A DNA stretch of 64,000 bases from an uncultured Prevotella sp. (GTDB lineage Bacteria; Bacteroidota; Bacteroidia; Bacteroidales; Bacteroidaceae). The position numbers and the translations under genes were made by a program. The stretch covers positions 1 to 64,000 of the forward strand of contig CAMOEW010000002.1 of NCBI GenBank assembly GCA_946612625.1, written 5' to 3'. Every line of letters begins with the position of its first letter. The first letter of the stretch is position 1. This document shows, one piece after another, positions 29,886-38,112 of the stretch. The notes beneath the pieces were generated by a model. The model was given only the letters and a program-made list of their open reading frames with translations, was not told the DNA's origin and did not search any database.

Positions 29886-30058
29886 AATGAATCAGGGAAT
29901 CGGGTGTAACTCCCGGACAGTCCAGCTGCTGTGAGTTGTCTTTTACGGCGCAAACATAATAGTCACTGATGGATAGACGATGAAATCGGGAAGACGTTTG
30001 CAATGCCGGCAACGAGTCAGAATACCTGCCATTTGGCTTTGAGAATATGCCTGTTGTC
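29886..30058 (+). ncRNA. Cobalamin riboswitch
   Basis: Blocks match the AdoCbl riboswitch consensus: ATCAGGGAATCGGGTGTAACTCCCGGACAGTCCAGCTGCTGTGA, AATAGTCACTG, CGGGAAGACG, and B12 box GAGTCAGAATACCTGCC; upstream of btuB-like gene. Confidence 0.93.
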
Positions 30059-30084
30059 TCTTGGGTTAGACGCAAGCAATAAAA

Positions 30085-32091
30085 ATGAAAGTAAGTAAGA
30101 ATATGAAGAGAGCCATTGCAATGGTATTTCTGTGTGTGTGCATACAAAGTGTTCCGGCACAGACAGCAAGACACAGTATCACCGACAGCACTTATCAAAT
30201 TAGTGGAGTTGAGGTGACAGAGACTCGTGGTCATCATGCCGTCACGAGCACCGCTCCTCTTCATGTTCTCGGGCGCGAGGAGATGGTAGGCATGGGCATC
30301 ACCGATATTGCCGATGCAATGCACCGCATGCCCGGCATTAATCTTCGCGACTATGGCGGAGCGGGCGGTATGAAGACCGTCAGCGTGCGAGGCTTCGGTT
30401 CGAAACATACCGGCGTAAGCTATGACGGTGTGATGCTGAGCGACTGTCAAAGTGGCGAGATTGACCTCTCACGCTATTCACTCGACAATGTTGAAAACCT
30501 TCAGCTGATGGTTGGCGACAACGACGATATCTTCATACCTGCACGTCAGGCAGCCAATGCCTCGCATCTGAGCATCAACACTATACGTTTGCCATCGAAC
30601 GACTTGCACCCTCATTTTACAGGTCAGGTAAAGTTCGGTTCTTTCGGCTACGTCACTCCTTTTCTTCGCTACGAGCAGAGCGTATCGCCTAAGCTTGCAT
30701 TCTCACTCTCGGGCGAATATACTTATGCCGAGAACGACTATCCCTTCACTCTGCGCAACATCAGTGTAGCAACAGAGGAACGTCGTGTCAACAGCCGCAT
30801 GAATAGCGGTCACGGCGAGCTGAACGTGGCGTGGCATCCCGACAGCGCCAACCGAGTTTCGTTGAAGCTCTATTACTATGACAACGACCGTCAACTGCCG
30901 GGTCAGGTGCGCTATTATACCAATCTATGCGAAGACCGTCTGCGCGACCGAAACTTCTTTGCCCAACTGCACTGGCTGTCGCGTCTTGGCAGCAGTTTGT
31001 CATTGAAAACCATGGCAAAGTTCAATTGGTCGGCATCTGACTATCGCGACCCGCTGATGCCCAACGGTTTCAACGACGGAGCCTACTGGCAGCGTGAGTT
31101 GTATGCCACGGCCAGCCTGCTCTATGCCCCAACGGAACATCTGTCGTTCGACTATTCGGCCGACTACAGTTTCAATAACCTCAACAGCAGTCTGAAGACC
31201 GACGTCAGGCCCTATCGTCATACGGTGTTGCAAAGTTTCACGGCGAAGTATGCCGGCCGTCGCCTCACGGTGATGGCACGCCTGCTGTGGTCGCTCTACT
31301 TGAACGACTCTCGCAATGGAGAGTCGGCCCGCAACATGCGCCGCCTATCACCGTCGCTGTCGCTGAGCTATCGCCTCGTCAACAACTACGATTTTTTCGT
31401 GCGTGTGTCATATAAGAACATATTCCGTGCTCCGACGTTCAACGAGAACTATTATTTCCACTACGGAAATCCCGACCTTCAGCCCGAAGCCACCGACCAG
31501 TTCAACCTCGGACTGACGTGGCAGCATCATTTCGGCAGTCATACCACGGCACGCATCACAGCCGACGGATATGTCAACCACGTGAAAGACAAGATTGTTG
31601 CCATGCCGCATAATATGTTTGTGTGGACATGTGTCAACATCGAACGGGTAAAATCGTATGGTGCCGACTTCACACTGAAATTTTCCCACCGGTTCAACGG
31701 CCGCCATGCAGTCACGGCCGATGCCGGCTACAGTCATATCATTGCCGAGAACCGTGCTGACAGTGAGTCGTCAGACTACGGCAAGCAGCTGGCCTATACT
31801 CCACGCAACAGCGCGAGCTTTTCCATTGGATACGAAAACCCTTGGGTGAGCCTGTCGTTTCACGGCTACGGCATCAGCAGTCGCTGGGCAAACAACGAGC
31901 ACTATAGGGGAACAGAGATTGACGGTTTCTGGGACTTCGGCATTACTGCCTGGCACGACTTCCGTCTGGCTCGTCATAATCTCCATGTACGTCTCGACCT
32001 GAAGAATCTTTTCGGCAAACAATATGAAATAGTATCGTTCTATCCCATGCCTCGCAGGAATTATCTTGTAACAATTAAATATAACATTTAA
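30085..32091 (+). CDS. btuB: TonB-dependent cobalamin receptor, BtuB-like
   Basis: Plug domain (DAMHRMPGINLRDYGGAGGMKTVSVRGFGSKHTGVSYDGV), TonB-dependent barrel and C-terminus; cobalamin riboswitch upstream. Confidence 0.9.
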   Translation: MKVSKNMKRAIAMVFLCVCIQSVPAQTARHSITDSTYQISGVEVTETRGHHAVTSTAPLHVLGREEMVGMGITDIADAMHRMPGINLRDYGGAGGMKTVSVRGFGSKHTGVSYDGVMLSDCQSGEIDLSRYSLDNVENLQLMVGDNDDIFIPARQAANASHLSINTIRLPSNDLHPHFTGQVKFGSFGYVTPFLRYEQSVSPKLAFSLSGEYTYAENDYPFTLRNISVATEERRVNSRMNSGHGELNVAWHPDSANRVSLKLYYYDNDRQLPGQVRYYTNLCEDRLRDRNFFAQLHWLSRLGSSLSLKTMAKFNWSASDYRDPLMPNGFNDGAYWQRELYATASLLYAPTEHLSFDYSADYSFNNLNSSLKTDVRPYRHTVLQSFTAKYAGRRLTVMARLLWSLYLNDSRNGESARNMRRLSPSLSLSYRLVNNYDFFVRVSYKNIFRAPTFNENYYFHYGNPDLQPEATDQFNLGLTWQHHFGSHTTARITADGYVNHVKDKIVAMPHNMFVWTCVNIERVKSYGADFTLKFSHRFNGRHAVTADAGYSHIIAENRADSESSDYGKQLAYTPRNSASFSIGYENPWVSLSFHGYGISSRWANNEHYRGTEIDGFWDFGITAWHDFRLARHNLHVRLDLKNLFGKQYEIVSFYPMPRRNYLVTIKYNI

Positions 32092-32107
32092 AATCAATCA
32101 ACAAAAA

Positions 32108-33217
32108 ATGAAAAAGCATTTATCAAGCATCGCAGCACTTCTGATTGCTGCACTGACATTCACATCGTGTGGCAGCGACGACCCCGCTCCATACATTCCC
32201 ACTCCTGTAGAGGTTAGTAACGGTGCATTCTTCATCGGTTCCGGCAATAAGAGCGCAAGCATCATGGGTAATCTGGCCTATTATGACTATGCAAAGGGTA
32301 CCGCCATGCTTACTCCGTTCGAGACGGCCAATGGTATAGAACTTGGACTGACAGCCAACGACGGTATCGTTTATGGCAGCAAACTTTATATCGTTGTTGA
32401 CAACGAAAACACCATCTTCGTATGCAACAAGAACACTATGAAGATTATCACACGCATATCTACTACCGACATGCTTGGCGCTGCAGCCGGTATCAGCCCA
32501 CGTCACATCATTGCCGACGGCGGCAGTTTATATTTCACCACATACGGCAAGGTAGTTGCTAAGATCGACACCACAGCTTTCACACTCCAGAAGACATACA
32601 ACGTAGGCAGCTATCCCGAGGGTCTTGCCATCACCGACGACGGCAATCTCTACGTGTGCAACTCCGACTATGGCTACGGCAATGCCTCGCTGTCGAAGAT
32701 CAACCTTTCTACCGGTAATGTTACCGAGATAAAGGACGAACTTATTACCAATCCCAATTCGATAGTTGCATCAGGCAACGACATCTACTATCTCGACTAC
32801 GGCACCTACGACGACTCTTGGAATCAGCTTGGCACTGGTGTACGCAAGGTGACGGCCGCAGGCGCAGTGAGCAAAGTGTGCGAAGGAACTACAATGGGCT
32901 ATGCCAACGGCATCATCTATACTGCCAGTGCTCCCTATGGAGCCACCGGTGTTGACTTCTACAGCTACAATATTGCCACTGGCCAGAGCCAGAAGCTCAA
33001 CGACAAGATCGATATTGCCCATCCTGCAGCTATCGGTGTTGACCCTGTATCTGGCGACATCTTCATCGCAGCACAACAGGACAAGGGCGGCTATGCCAGC
33101 TATAAGGATCCATGCACCGTTACCCACTACGGAGCCGACTTCTCTGTCAAAGGCACATTCTCTGTTGGTGTGGGCATATGCTCTATCTTCTTCAACACAG
33201 GCGTTGAGTTGAGGTAA
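32108..33217 (+). CDS. Surface lipoprotein beta-propeller, BtuG-like
   Basis: Lipobox LTFTSCGSDDPAP, YncE/DUF5074-like propeller repeats, position after btuB. Confidence 0.75.
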   Translation: MKKHLSSIAALLIAALTFTSCGSDDPAPYIPTPVEVSNGAFFIGSGNKSASIMGNLAYYDYAKGTAMLTPFETANGIELGLTANDGIVYGSKLYIVVDNENTIFVCNKNTMKIITRISTTDMLGAAAGISPRHIIADGGSLYFTTYGKVVAKIDTTAFTLQKTYNVGSYPEGLAITDDGNLYVCNSDYGYGNASLSKINLSTGNVTEIKDELITNPNSIVASGNDIYYLDYGTYDDSWNQLGTGVRKVTAAGAVSKVCEGTTMGYANGIIYTASAPYGATGVDFYSYNIATGQSQKLNDKIDIAHPAAIGVDPVSGDIFIAAQQDKGGYASYKDPCTVTHYGADFSVKGTFSVGVGICSIFFNTGVELR

Positions 33218-33224
33218 TATATAA

Positions 33225-34352
33225 TTGATGACTCGTATTATTATATATTTTGTTTCAGTGCTTGCCGTCTTATGCTCATGCAAAGGCGGCAGCACTTCAT
33301 CTTCAAATGGTGGTGGCGACAGCCTCGCGTTCAAGTATGCCGAGCATATCGCTGCCACCATTCACGATGGCTATACCGTGGTGCGCCTTTCAGACCCGTG
33401 GAACAGCGGCAAGGTGCTTCATACATACATACTCGTTCCCCGTGACAGCGAAATGCCTGTCGGCATTCCCGAGGGGACTGTGGTGCGCACTCCGCTCCAG
33501 CGTGCCATAGTGGCAACGAGCGTGCATTGTGGTCTGGTCATAGCCATGAATCGCAAGGAAAATATTGCCGGCATCTGCGAGTTGAGATATATCAACAACG
33601 ACTATATCCGGCAAGAGTGCAATGCCGGGCGGATTATTGACTGCGGCAGCGGTCTTTCTCCTACGCTTGAGAAGATTATCGACCTCCAGCCCGACGCCAT
33701 ATTCCTCTCGCCGTTCCAAAACAGCGGAGGCTACGGCAGGGTAGAGGAGCTGAATATCCCAATCATCGAGACAGCCGACTATATGGAGACATCGGCTCTC
33801 GGACGTGCAGAATGGATGAAGTTCTATGGTATGCTATTCGGTGCTGAGCGCGAGGCCGACAGCATCTTTAGCCGTGTTGAGCGGCGCTACCATGAGCTGA
33901 TGGTCATTGCTAAGCATTCCGACGTGCGACGTTCGATGACTATGGACAAAATGACAGGCTCAGTATGGTATGTACCAGGCGGACATAGCACTATCGGCAA
34001 GCTCATTCAGGATGCCAACACCGTCTATCCGTGGAGCACAAACGATAACAGCGGAAGCTTGGCTTTACCGTTTGAAAGTGTGTTCGAGCAGTCGGGCAAT
34101 GCCGATGTATGGGCATTCCGCTACAACGCTCCCGAACCGATTACGTTTGAGTCGCTGCTATCAGAGAATGCCAGCTATGCACAGTTTCGTGCGTTTCGCA
34201 GCGGCGAGGTGTATGGCTGCAATACTGCCACTACTACATTCTACGAGGACACGCCGTTCCATCCCGACACCCTGCTACGCGACTTCATCATAATGTCGCA
34301 TCCTGACATCAACCTCGGTGCCACGACCTACTTTACGCGAATTGTGAAATGA
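33225..34352 (+). CDS. btuF: Periplasmic cobalamin-binding lipoprotein, BtuF-like
   Basis: ABC solute-binding fold (VVRTPLQRAIVATSVHCGLVIAM, IIDCGSGLSPTLEKIIDLQPDAIFLSPF); start overlap with the next permease. Confidence 0.8.
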   Translation: MMTRIIIYFVSVLAVLCSCKGGSTSSSNGGGDSLAFKYAEHIAATIHDGYTVVRLSDPWNSGKVLHTYILVPRDSEMPVGIPEGTVVRTPLQRAIVATSVHCGLVIAMNRKENIAGICELRYINNDYIRQECNAGRIIDCGSGLSPTLEKIIDLQPDAIFLSPFQNSGGYGRVEELNIPIIETADYMETSALGRAEWMKFYGMLFGAEREADSIFSRVERRYHELMVIAKHSDVRRSMTMDKMTGSVWYVPGGHSTIGKLIQDANTVYPWSTNDNSGSLALPFESVFEQSGNADVWAFRYNAPEPITFESLLSENASYAQFRAFRSGEVYGCNTATTTFYEDTPFHPDTLLRDFIIMSHPDINLGATTYFTRIVK

Positions 34353-35356
34353 GAGTCAAGTTGATGTGTCTGTCCGTTGTCATCGTCCTGCTGTTTGCAC
34401 TGAGTCTTGTGGTAGGAGCCATCGATATACCGCTGCGCGATGTCGTGGCGATACTCCTTGGCGACGAGAGTCAGCGTAAGTCGTGGCAGTATATCGTACT
34501 GCAGAGCCGGTTGCCTCAGGCAATGACGGCTGTGCTTTGCGGAGCGTCGTTAGCCGTGAGCGGACTGATGCTCCAGACAGCGTTCAGAAATCCCCTGGCC
34601 GGTCCGAGCATCTTCGGCATCAACAGCGGAGCATCGCTGGGCGTTGCACTCGTGATGCTGCTTCTTGGCGGCAGCGTCTCGGCCGGCTCGTTCACTCTCA
34701 CCGGTTTTGCTGCCATACTCTTTGCGGCTTTTGTCGGTGCCATGACGGTCATGGCGCTAATTCTGTTTTTCGCCACTGTTGTGCGCAACAACGTCATGCT
34801 GCTTATCATAGGCATCATGATTGGCTATCTCGCTTCGTCGTCGATTTCGCTCCTGAATTTCTTCGCAACCGAGCAGGGAGTACAGAGCTACATGGTATGG
34901 GGACTGGGCAATTTCGGAGGCGTCACTATGCAGCAGATGCCGGTCTTTGCCTTTGTCAGCATTCTTGGGCTCTTCGGTTCACTGCTGCTCATCAAACCCC
35001 TCAACGCCCTTCTCTTAGGCGAGCAATATGCCGAGAACCTTGGCGTAGATACTCACAGCGTGCGCAACCGCCTGTTGCTCATCACCGGCATTCTTTCTGC
35101 CGTAACCACGGCTTTCTGCGGCCCTGTAGCGTTCATTGGCTTAGCGGTGCCTCATGTTGCGCGACTTATCACCATGACCGACGACCATCGCATTCTTATG
35201 CCTGCCACGATGCTTGCCGGTGCCGTTGTTGCCCTTGTCTGCAATATCATCTGCGTGTTGCCAGGCGACAGTGGAATCATACCGCTCAATGCTGTCACCC
35301 CACTGATGGGGGCACCTGTTATTATTTATGTAATAATCAAAGGAAAGCGGCGTTGA
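34349..35356 (+). CDS. btuC: FecCD-family ABC permease, BtuC-like
   Basis: SRLPQAMTAVLCGASLAVSGLMLQTAFRNPLAGPSIFGINSGASLG, GPVAFIGLAVPHVARL. Confidence 0.92.
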   Translation: MRVKLMCLSVVIVLLFALSLVVGAIDIPLRDVVAILLGDESQRKSWQYIVLQSRLPQAMTAVLCGASLAVSGLMLQTAFRNPLAGPSIFGINSGASLGVALVMLLLGGSVSAGSFTLTGFAAILFAAFVGAMTVMALILFFATVVRNNVMLLIIGIMIGYLASSSISLLNFFATEQGVQSYMVWGLGNFGGVTMQQMPVFAFVSILGLFGSLLLIKPLNALLLGEQYAENLGVDTHSVRNRLLLITGILSAVTTAFCGPVAFIGLAVPHVARLITMTDDHRILMPATMLAGAVVALVCNIICVLPGDSGIIPLNAVTPLMGAPVIIYVIIKGKRR

Positions 35357-35376
35357 AGCAGGGCGGTTTTCAGACG

Positions 35377-35594
35377 ACGGTAATTCTGAAATCGCGGAAA
35401 TGCTGACGTTCGGAACGACGGTAATTCTGAAATCGCGGAAATGCTGACGTTCGGAACGACGGTAATTCTGAAATCGCGGAAATGCTGACGTTCAGAACGA
35501 CGGGAATTCTGAAATCGCGGAAATGCTGACGTTCAGAACGACGGGAATTCTGAAAACGCAGAAATGCTGTCGCTCGGGCGGACACTATAATTTG
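35377..35594. repeat. 41-bp tandem repeat array, locus 2 (about 5 units)
   Basis: Units begin at 35377, 35418, 35459, 35500 and 35541: ACGGTAATTCTGAAATCGCGGAAATGCTGACGTTCGGAACG and variants. Confidence 0.92.
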
Positions 35595-35619
35595 GAAAAA
35601 AGCCAACCTTTTAGACTTT

Positions 35620-35656
35620 TATTTGGACGTTTCGGAAAAATTCCGTACCTTTGCCC
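35620..35656 (+). promoter_or_regulatory. Promoter for the second GH2 gene
   Basis: TTTGGACGTTTCGGAAAAATTCCGTACCTTTG: -33 TTTG and -7 TACCTTTG. Confidence 0.55.
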
Positions 35657-35687
35657 CATAAAAGAAAACTAATCTACAATTGAAACA

Positions 35688-38090
35688 ATGAAGAAATTGA
35701 CTATTGTGTTTGTGGCATTACTGGCGATATCGGTGGTAAATGCTGCCAAAAGCGTGAGAGTGGTAGTGCCATTGAACTTCGGCTGGAGTTTCCATGCAGG
35801 CGATGTAAAAGGTGCAGAGGGCGCGAGTTTCGACGACAGCGGCTGGCAGAAAATCAATCTGCCCCACGATTTCCAGATTCACCAGCCATGGGTTGAACCC
35901 GACCCGTCGGAACGTCCCGACAACAGCGATGCTGCCGCTAATATCAAGAGCCGTCTGTCGAGCCGTGGCTTCAAGGAAATGGGCCGTGGATGGTATCGTT
36001 TCCATCTCACACCCGCCGATTCGCTCAAGGGCAAGCGTCTGCTGCTCGACTTCGGAGGCATCATGTATGTGGGCGATGTATATCTCAACGGCGAGCATGT
36101 GGGCAAAACCGACTATGGCTATGTAGGGTTTGAGATTGACGTGACCGACAAGCTGAAGACAGGCCGCGACAATGTCATAGCAGTGATGGCCGACACTCGC
36201 GAGCCCAACAACTCGCGCTGGTACACCGGCGGCGGACTGTTTCGTGGAGTAAAGCTCATCGCTACATCGAAGGATTATTTCTTCGGTCGTTATCCGCTCT
36301 ATATCACCACACGTGACAACCAATATGTCAGCGTGAAGGCCGAGTTTACCAACCGTACTCGGCAGGATGCCCGCATCAGCGTCAGTATTTACGACCCCGA
36401 CGGTCGTCAGGTTGGTGAGACCGTCAACAGCTTTCCACGTCACCGCATGGCGCGTACTGTGGAAGTGATGGCCGCTACTGACGTGAAGATAGACAACCCT
36501 CAGTTGTGGGACACCGACACACCCCGTCTCTATACCGTTGTAGCACGTCTGTTGCGTGATGACGGAAGCATTGCCGACGAATATACCGACCATTTCGGCA
36601 TACGTACTATAGAATATGGTCCGACGTTCGGAATGAAGCTTAACGGCCGTAAAGTGCTCCTCAAGGGGTATGCCAACCACCACACCCTCGGAGCTCTCGG
36701 TGCCGCTGCCTATCCGCGCGCCATAGAGAAGCGCATACAGCTGATGAAAGAGTTCGGTATGAATCACATACGCACCAGCCACAACCCCTACAGCCGCGAG
36801 TTCATCGAGCTGTGCGACAAATACGGAATGCTCGTGGTCGATGAGCTCTACGACAAGTGGACACGGCAGCACACTGGTGGGCGCGTGGCGTTCGAACAGC
36901 TGTGGCAATATGACGTACCCGAGTGGGTGAAACGCGACAGAAACTCTCCGTCGGTAGTGATGTGGAGCCTCGGCAACGAGCTGCAACAAGACCCCAACCA
37001 GCCGTTCAACGACTTTGGAGTGACGATGTTCAAGCTACAGAAAACACTAATCAACCGCTACGACTCAACACGCTTGGTGACTACAGCCATGCATCCACGC
37101 TACCGTAACTGGCAAACCGACTCGCTGCCATGCGACCTTGCCATGGTGACCGATGTTCAGGCATATAACTACAGATATATGTACTTCCCCGGCGACTACA
37201 AGCGCTTCCCCTGGATGAAGTTCTATCAGAGCGAAGCTACCATGGCTGCCATGGGACCGAACTTCTACGAGATGAATCTTGACCAGGTGATTGGTCTGGC
37301 ATACTGGGGAGCTATCGACTATCTCGGCGAGAGTCAGGGATGGCCCGCCAAGGGATGGAGCCAGGGCTGCTTCTACATCGACCTTGAACCAAAGCCGAAG
37401 GCATACCTCATGCGCAGTATGTTCAAGCCCGACGAGCCGGTGGTGCATATCGGCATTATCGACAAGAAGGGCGACATGATGTGGAACGGAGTGCAGACCG
37501 GCAACGAAGGCATGAGCGACCACTGGAACCGCCAGCCAGACAAGAAACTCAGTCTCGTGACATACACCAATGCCGACGAGGTGGAACTCATCGTCAACGG
37601 CAAGAGCATAGGTACGAAACCCAATAACCGCAAAAATGCCAAGGAACGCAACCAGATACGTTGGAATGACGTGACATATCAGGACGGCTACTGCGAGGCA
37701 GTGGCAAAATCTGGCGGCAAGATTGTAGCTCGCCACAGGATAGAAACTGTCGGAGCGACGAAGAAACTAACGGCCGAGAGCGACAACAGCCAATGGCGTG
37801 CCGACGGTACCGACCTTCAGCACATACGCATCGCAGCCGTTGATGCCAAGGGGCGCTGCTGCCAAGGTGACACACGCAACGTCAAGTTTACTGTTGAGGG
37901 CGAGGCCGACATCGTGGGTGTGGTCAATGGCGACATCAACAGCAATGAGATGATGGATGCCGACAACCGCAATCTCTTCAACGGCACCTGTACCGTCATC
38001 CTGCGTTCCCGACCAGTAGCAGGCAAGGTGGTGCTCACTGCCTCTGCCAACGGACTGAAGCCGGTAAAGGTGACGATGCAGACAAAATAA
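35688..38090 (+). CDS. Glycoside hydrolase family 2 (beta-galactosidase-like)
   Basis: LNFGWSFHAGDVKGAEGASFDDSGWQKINLPHDFQIHQPW, HIRTSHNPYSREFIELCDKYGMLVVDE, MWSLGNELQQ, FYQSEAT. Confidence 0.9.
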   Translation: MKKLTIVFVALLAISVVNAAKSVRVVVPLNFGWSFHAGDVKGAEGASFDDSGWQKINLPHDFQIHQPWVEPDPSERPDNSDAAANIKSRLSSRGFKEMGRGWYRFHLTPADSLKGKRLLLDFGGIMYVGDVYLNGEHVGKTDYGYVGFEIDVTDKLKTGRDNVIAVMADTREPNNSRWYTGGGLFRGVKLIATSKDYFFGRYPLYITTRDNQYVSVKAEFTNRTRQDARISVSIYDPDGRQVGETVNSFPRHRMARTVEVMAATDVKIDNPQLWDTDTPRLYTVVARLLRDDGSIADEYTDHFGIRTIEYGPTFGMKLNGRKVLLKGYANHHTLGALGAAAYPRAIEKRIQLMKEFGMNHIRTSHNPYSREFIELCDKYGMLVVDELYDKWTRQHTGGRVAFEQLWQYDVPEWVKRDRNSPSVVMWSLGNELQQDPNQPFNDFGVTMFKLQKTLINRYDSTRLVTTAMHPRYRNWQTDSLPCDLAMVTDVQAYNYRYMYFPGDYKRFPWMKFYQSEATMAAMGPNFYEMNLDQVIGLAYWGAIDYLGESQGWPAKGWSQGCFYIDLEPKPKAYLMRSMFKPDEPVVHIGIIDKKGDMMWNGVQTGNEGMSDHWNRQPDKKLSLVTYTNADEVELIVNGKSIGTKPNNRKNAKERNQIRWNDVTYQDGYCEAVAKSGGKIVARHRIETVGATKKLTAESDNSQWRADGTDLQHIRIAAVDAKGRCCQGDTRNVKFTVEGEADIVGVVNGDINSNEMMDADNRNLFNGTCTVILRSRPVAGKVVLTASANGLKPVKVTMQTK

Positions 38091-38112
38091 CTAACAGAAG
38101 GCACAGCCCGTC

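Noticed and set aside
35377-35594. Possible CRISPR array
   Set aside because: The 41-bp units abut directly with no unique spacers and there are no cas genes nearby.
35370-35606. 78-aa ORF with repeated RRSERQHFRDFRI peptide
   Set aside because: Is only the translation of the 41-bp tandem repeat; a period not divisible by 3 means the frames rotate, and no start or signal context supports it.
35718-36989. 423-aa ORF on - strand
   Set aside because: Antisense to the second GH2 gene, which has clear catalytic motifs.
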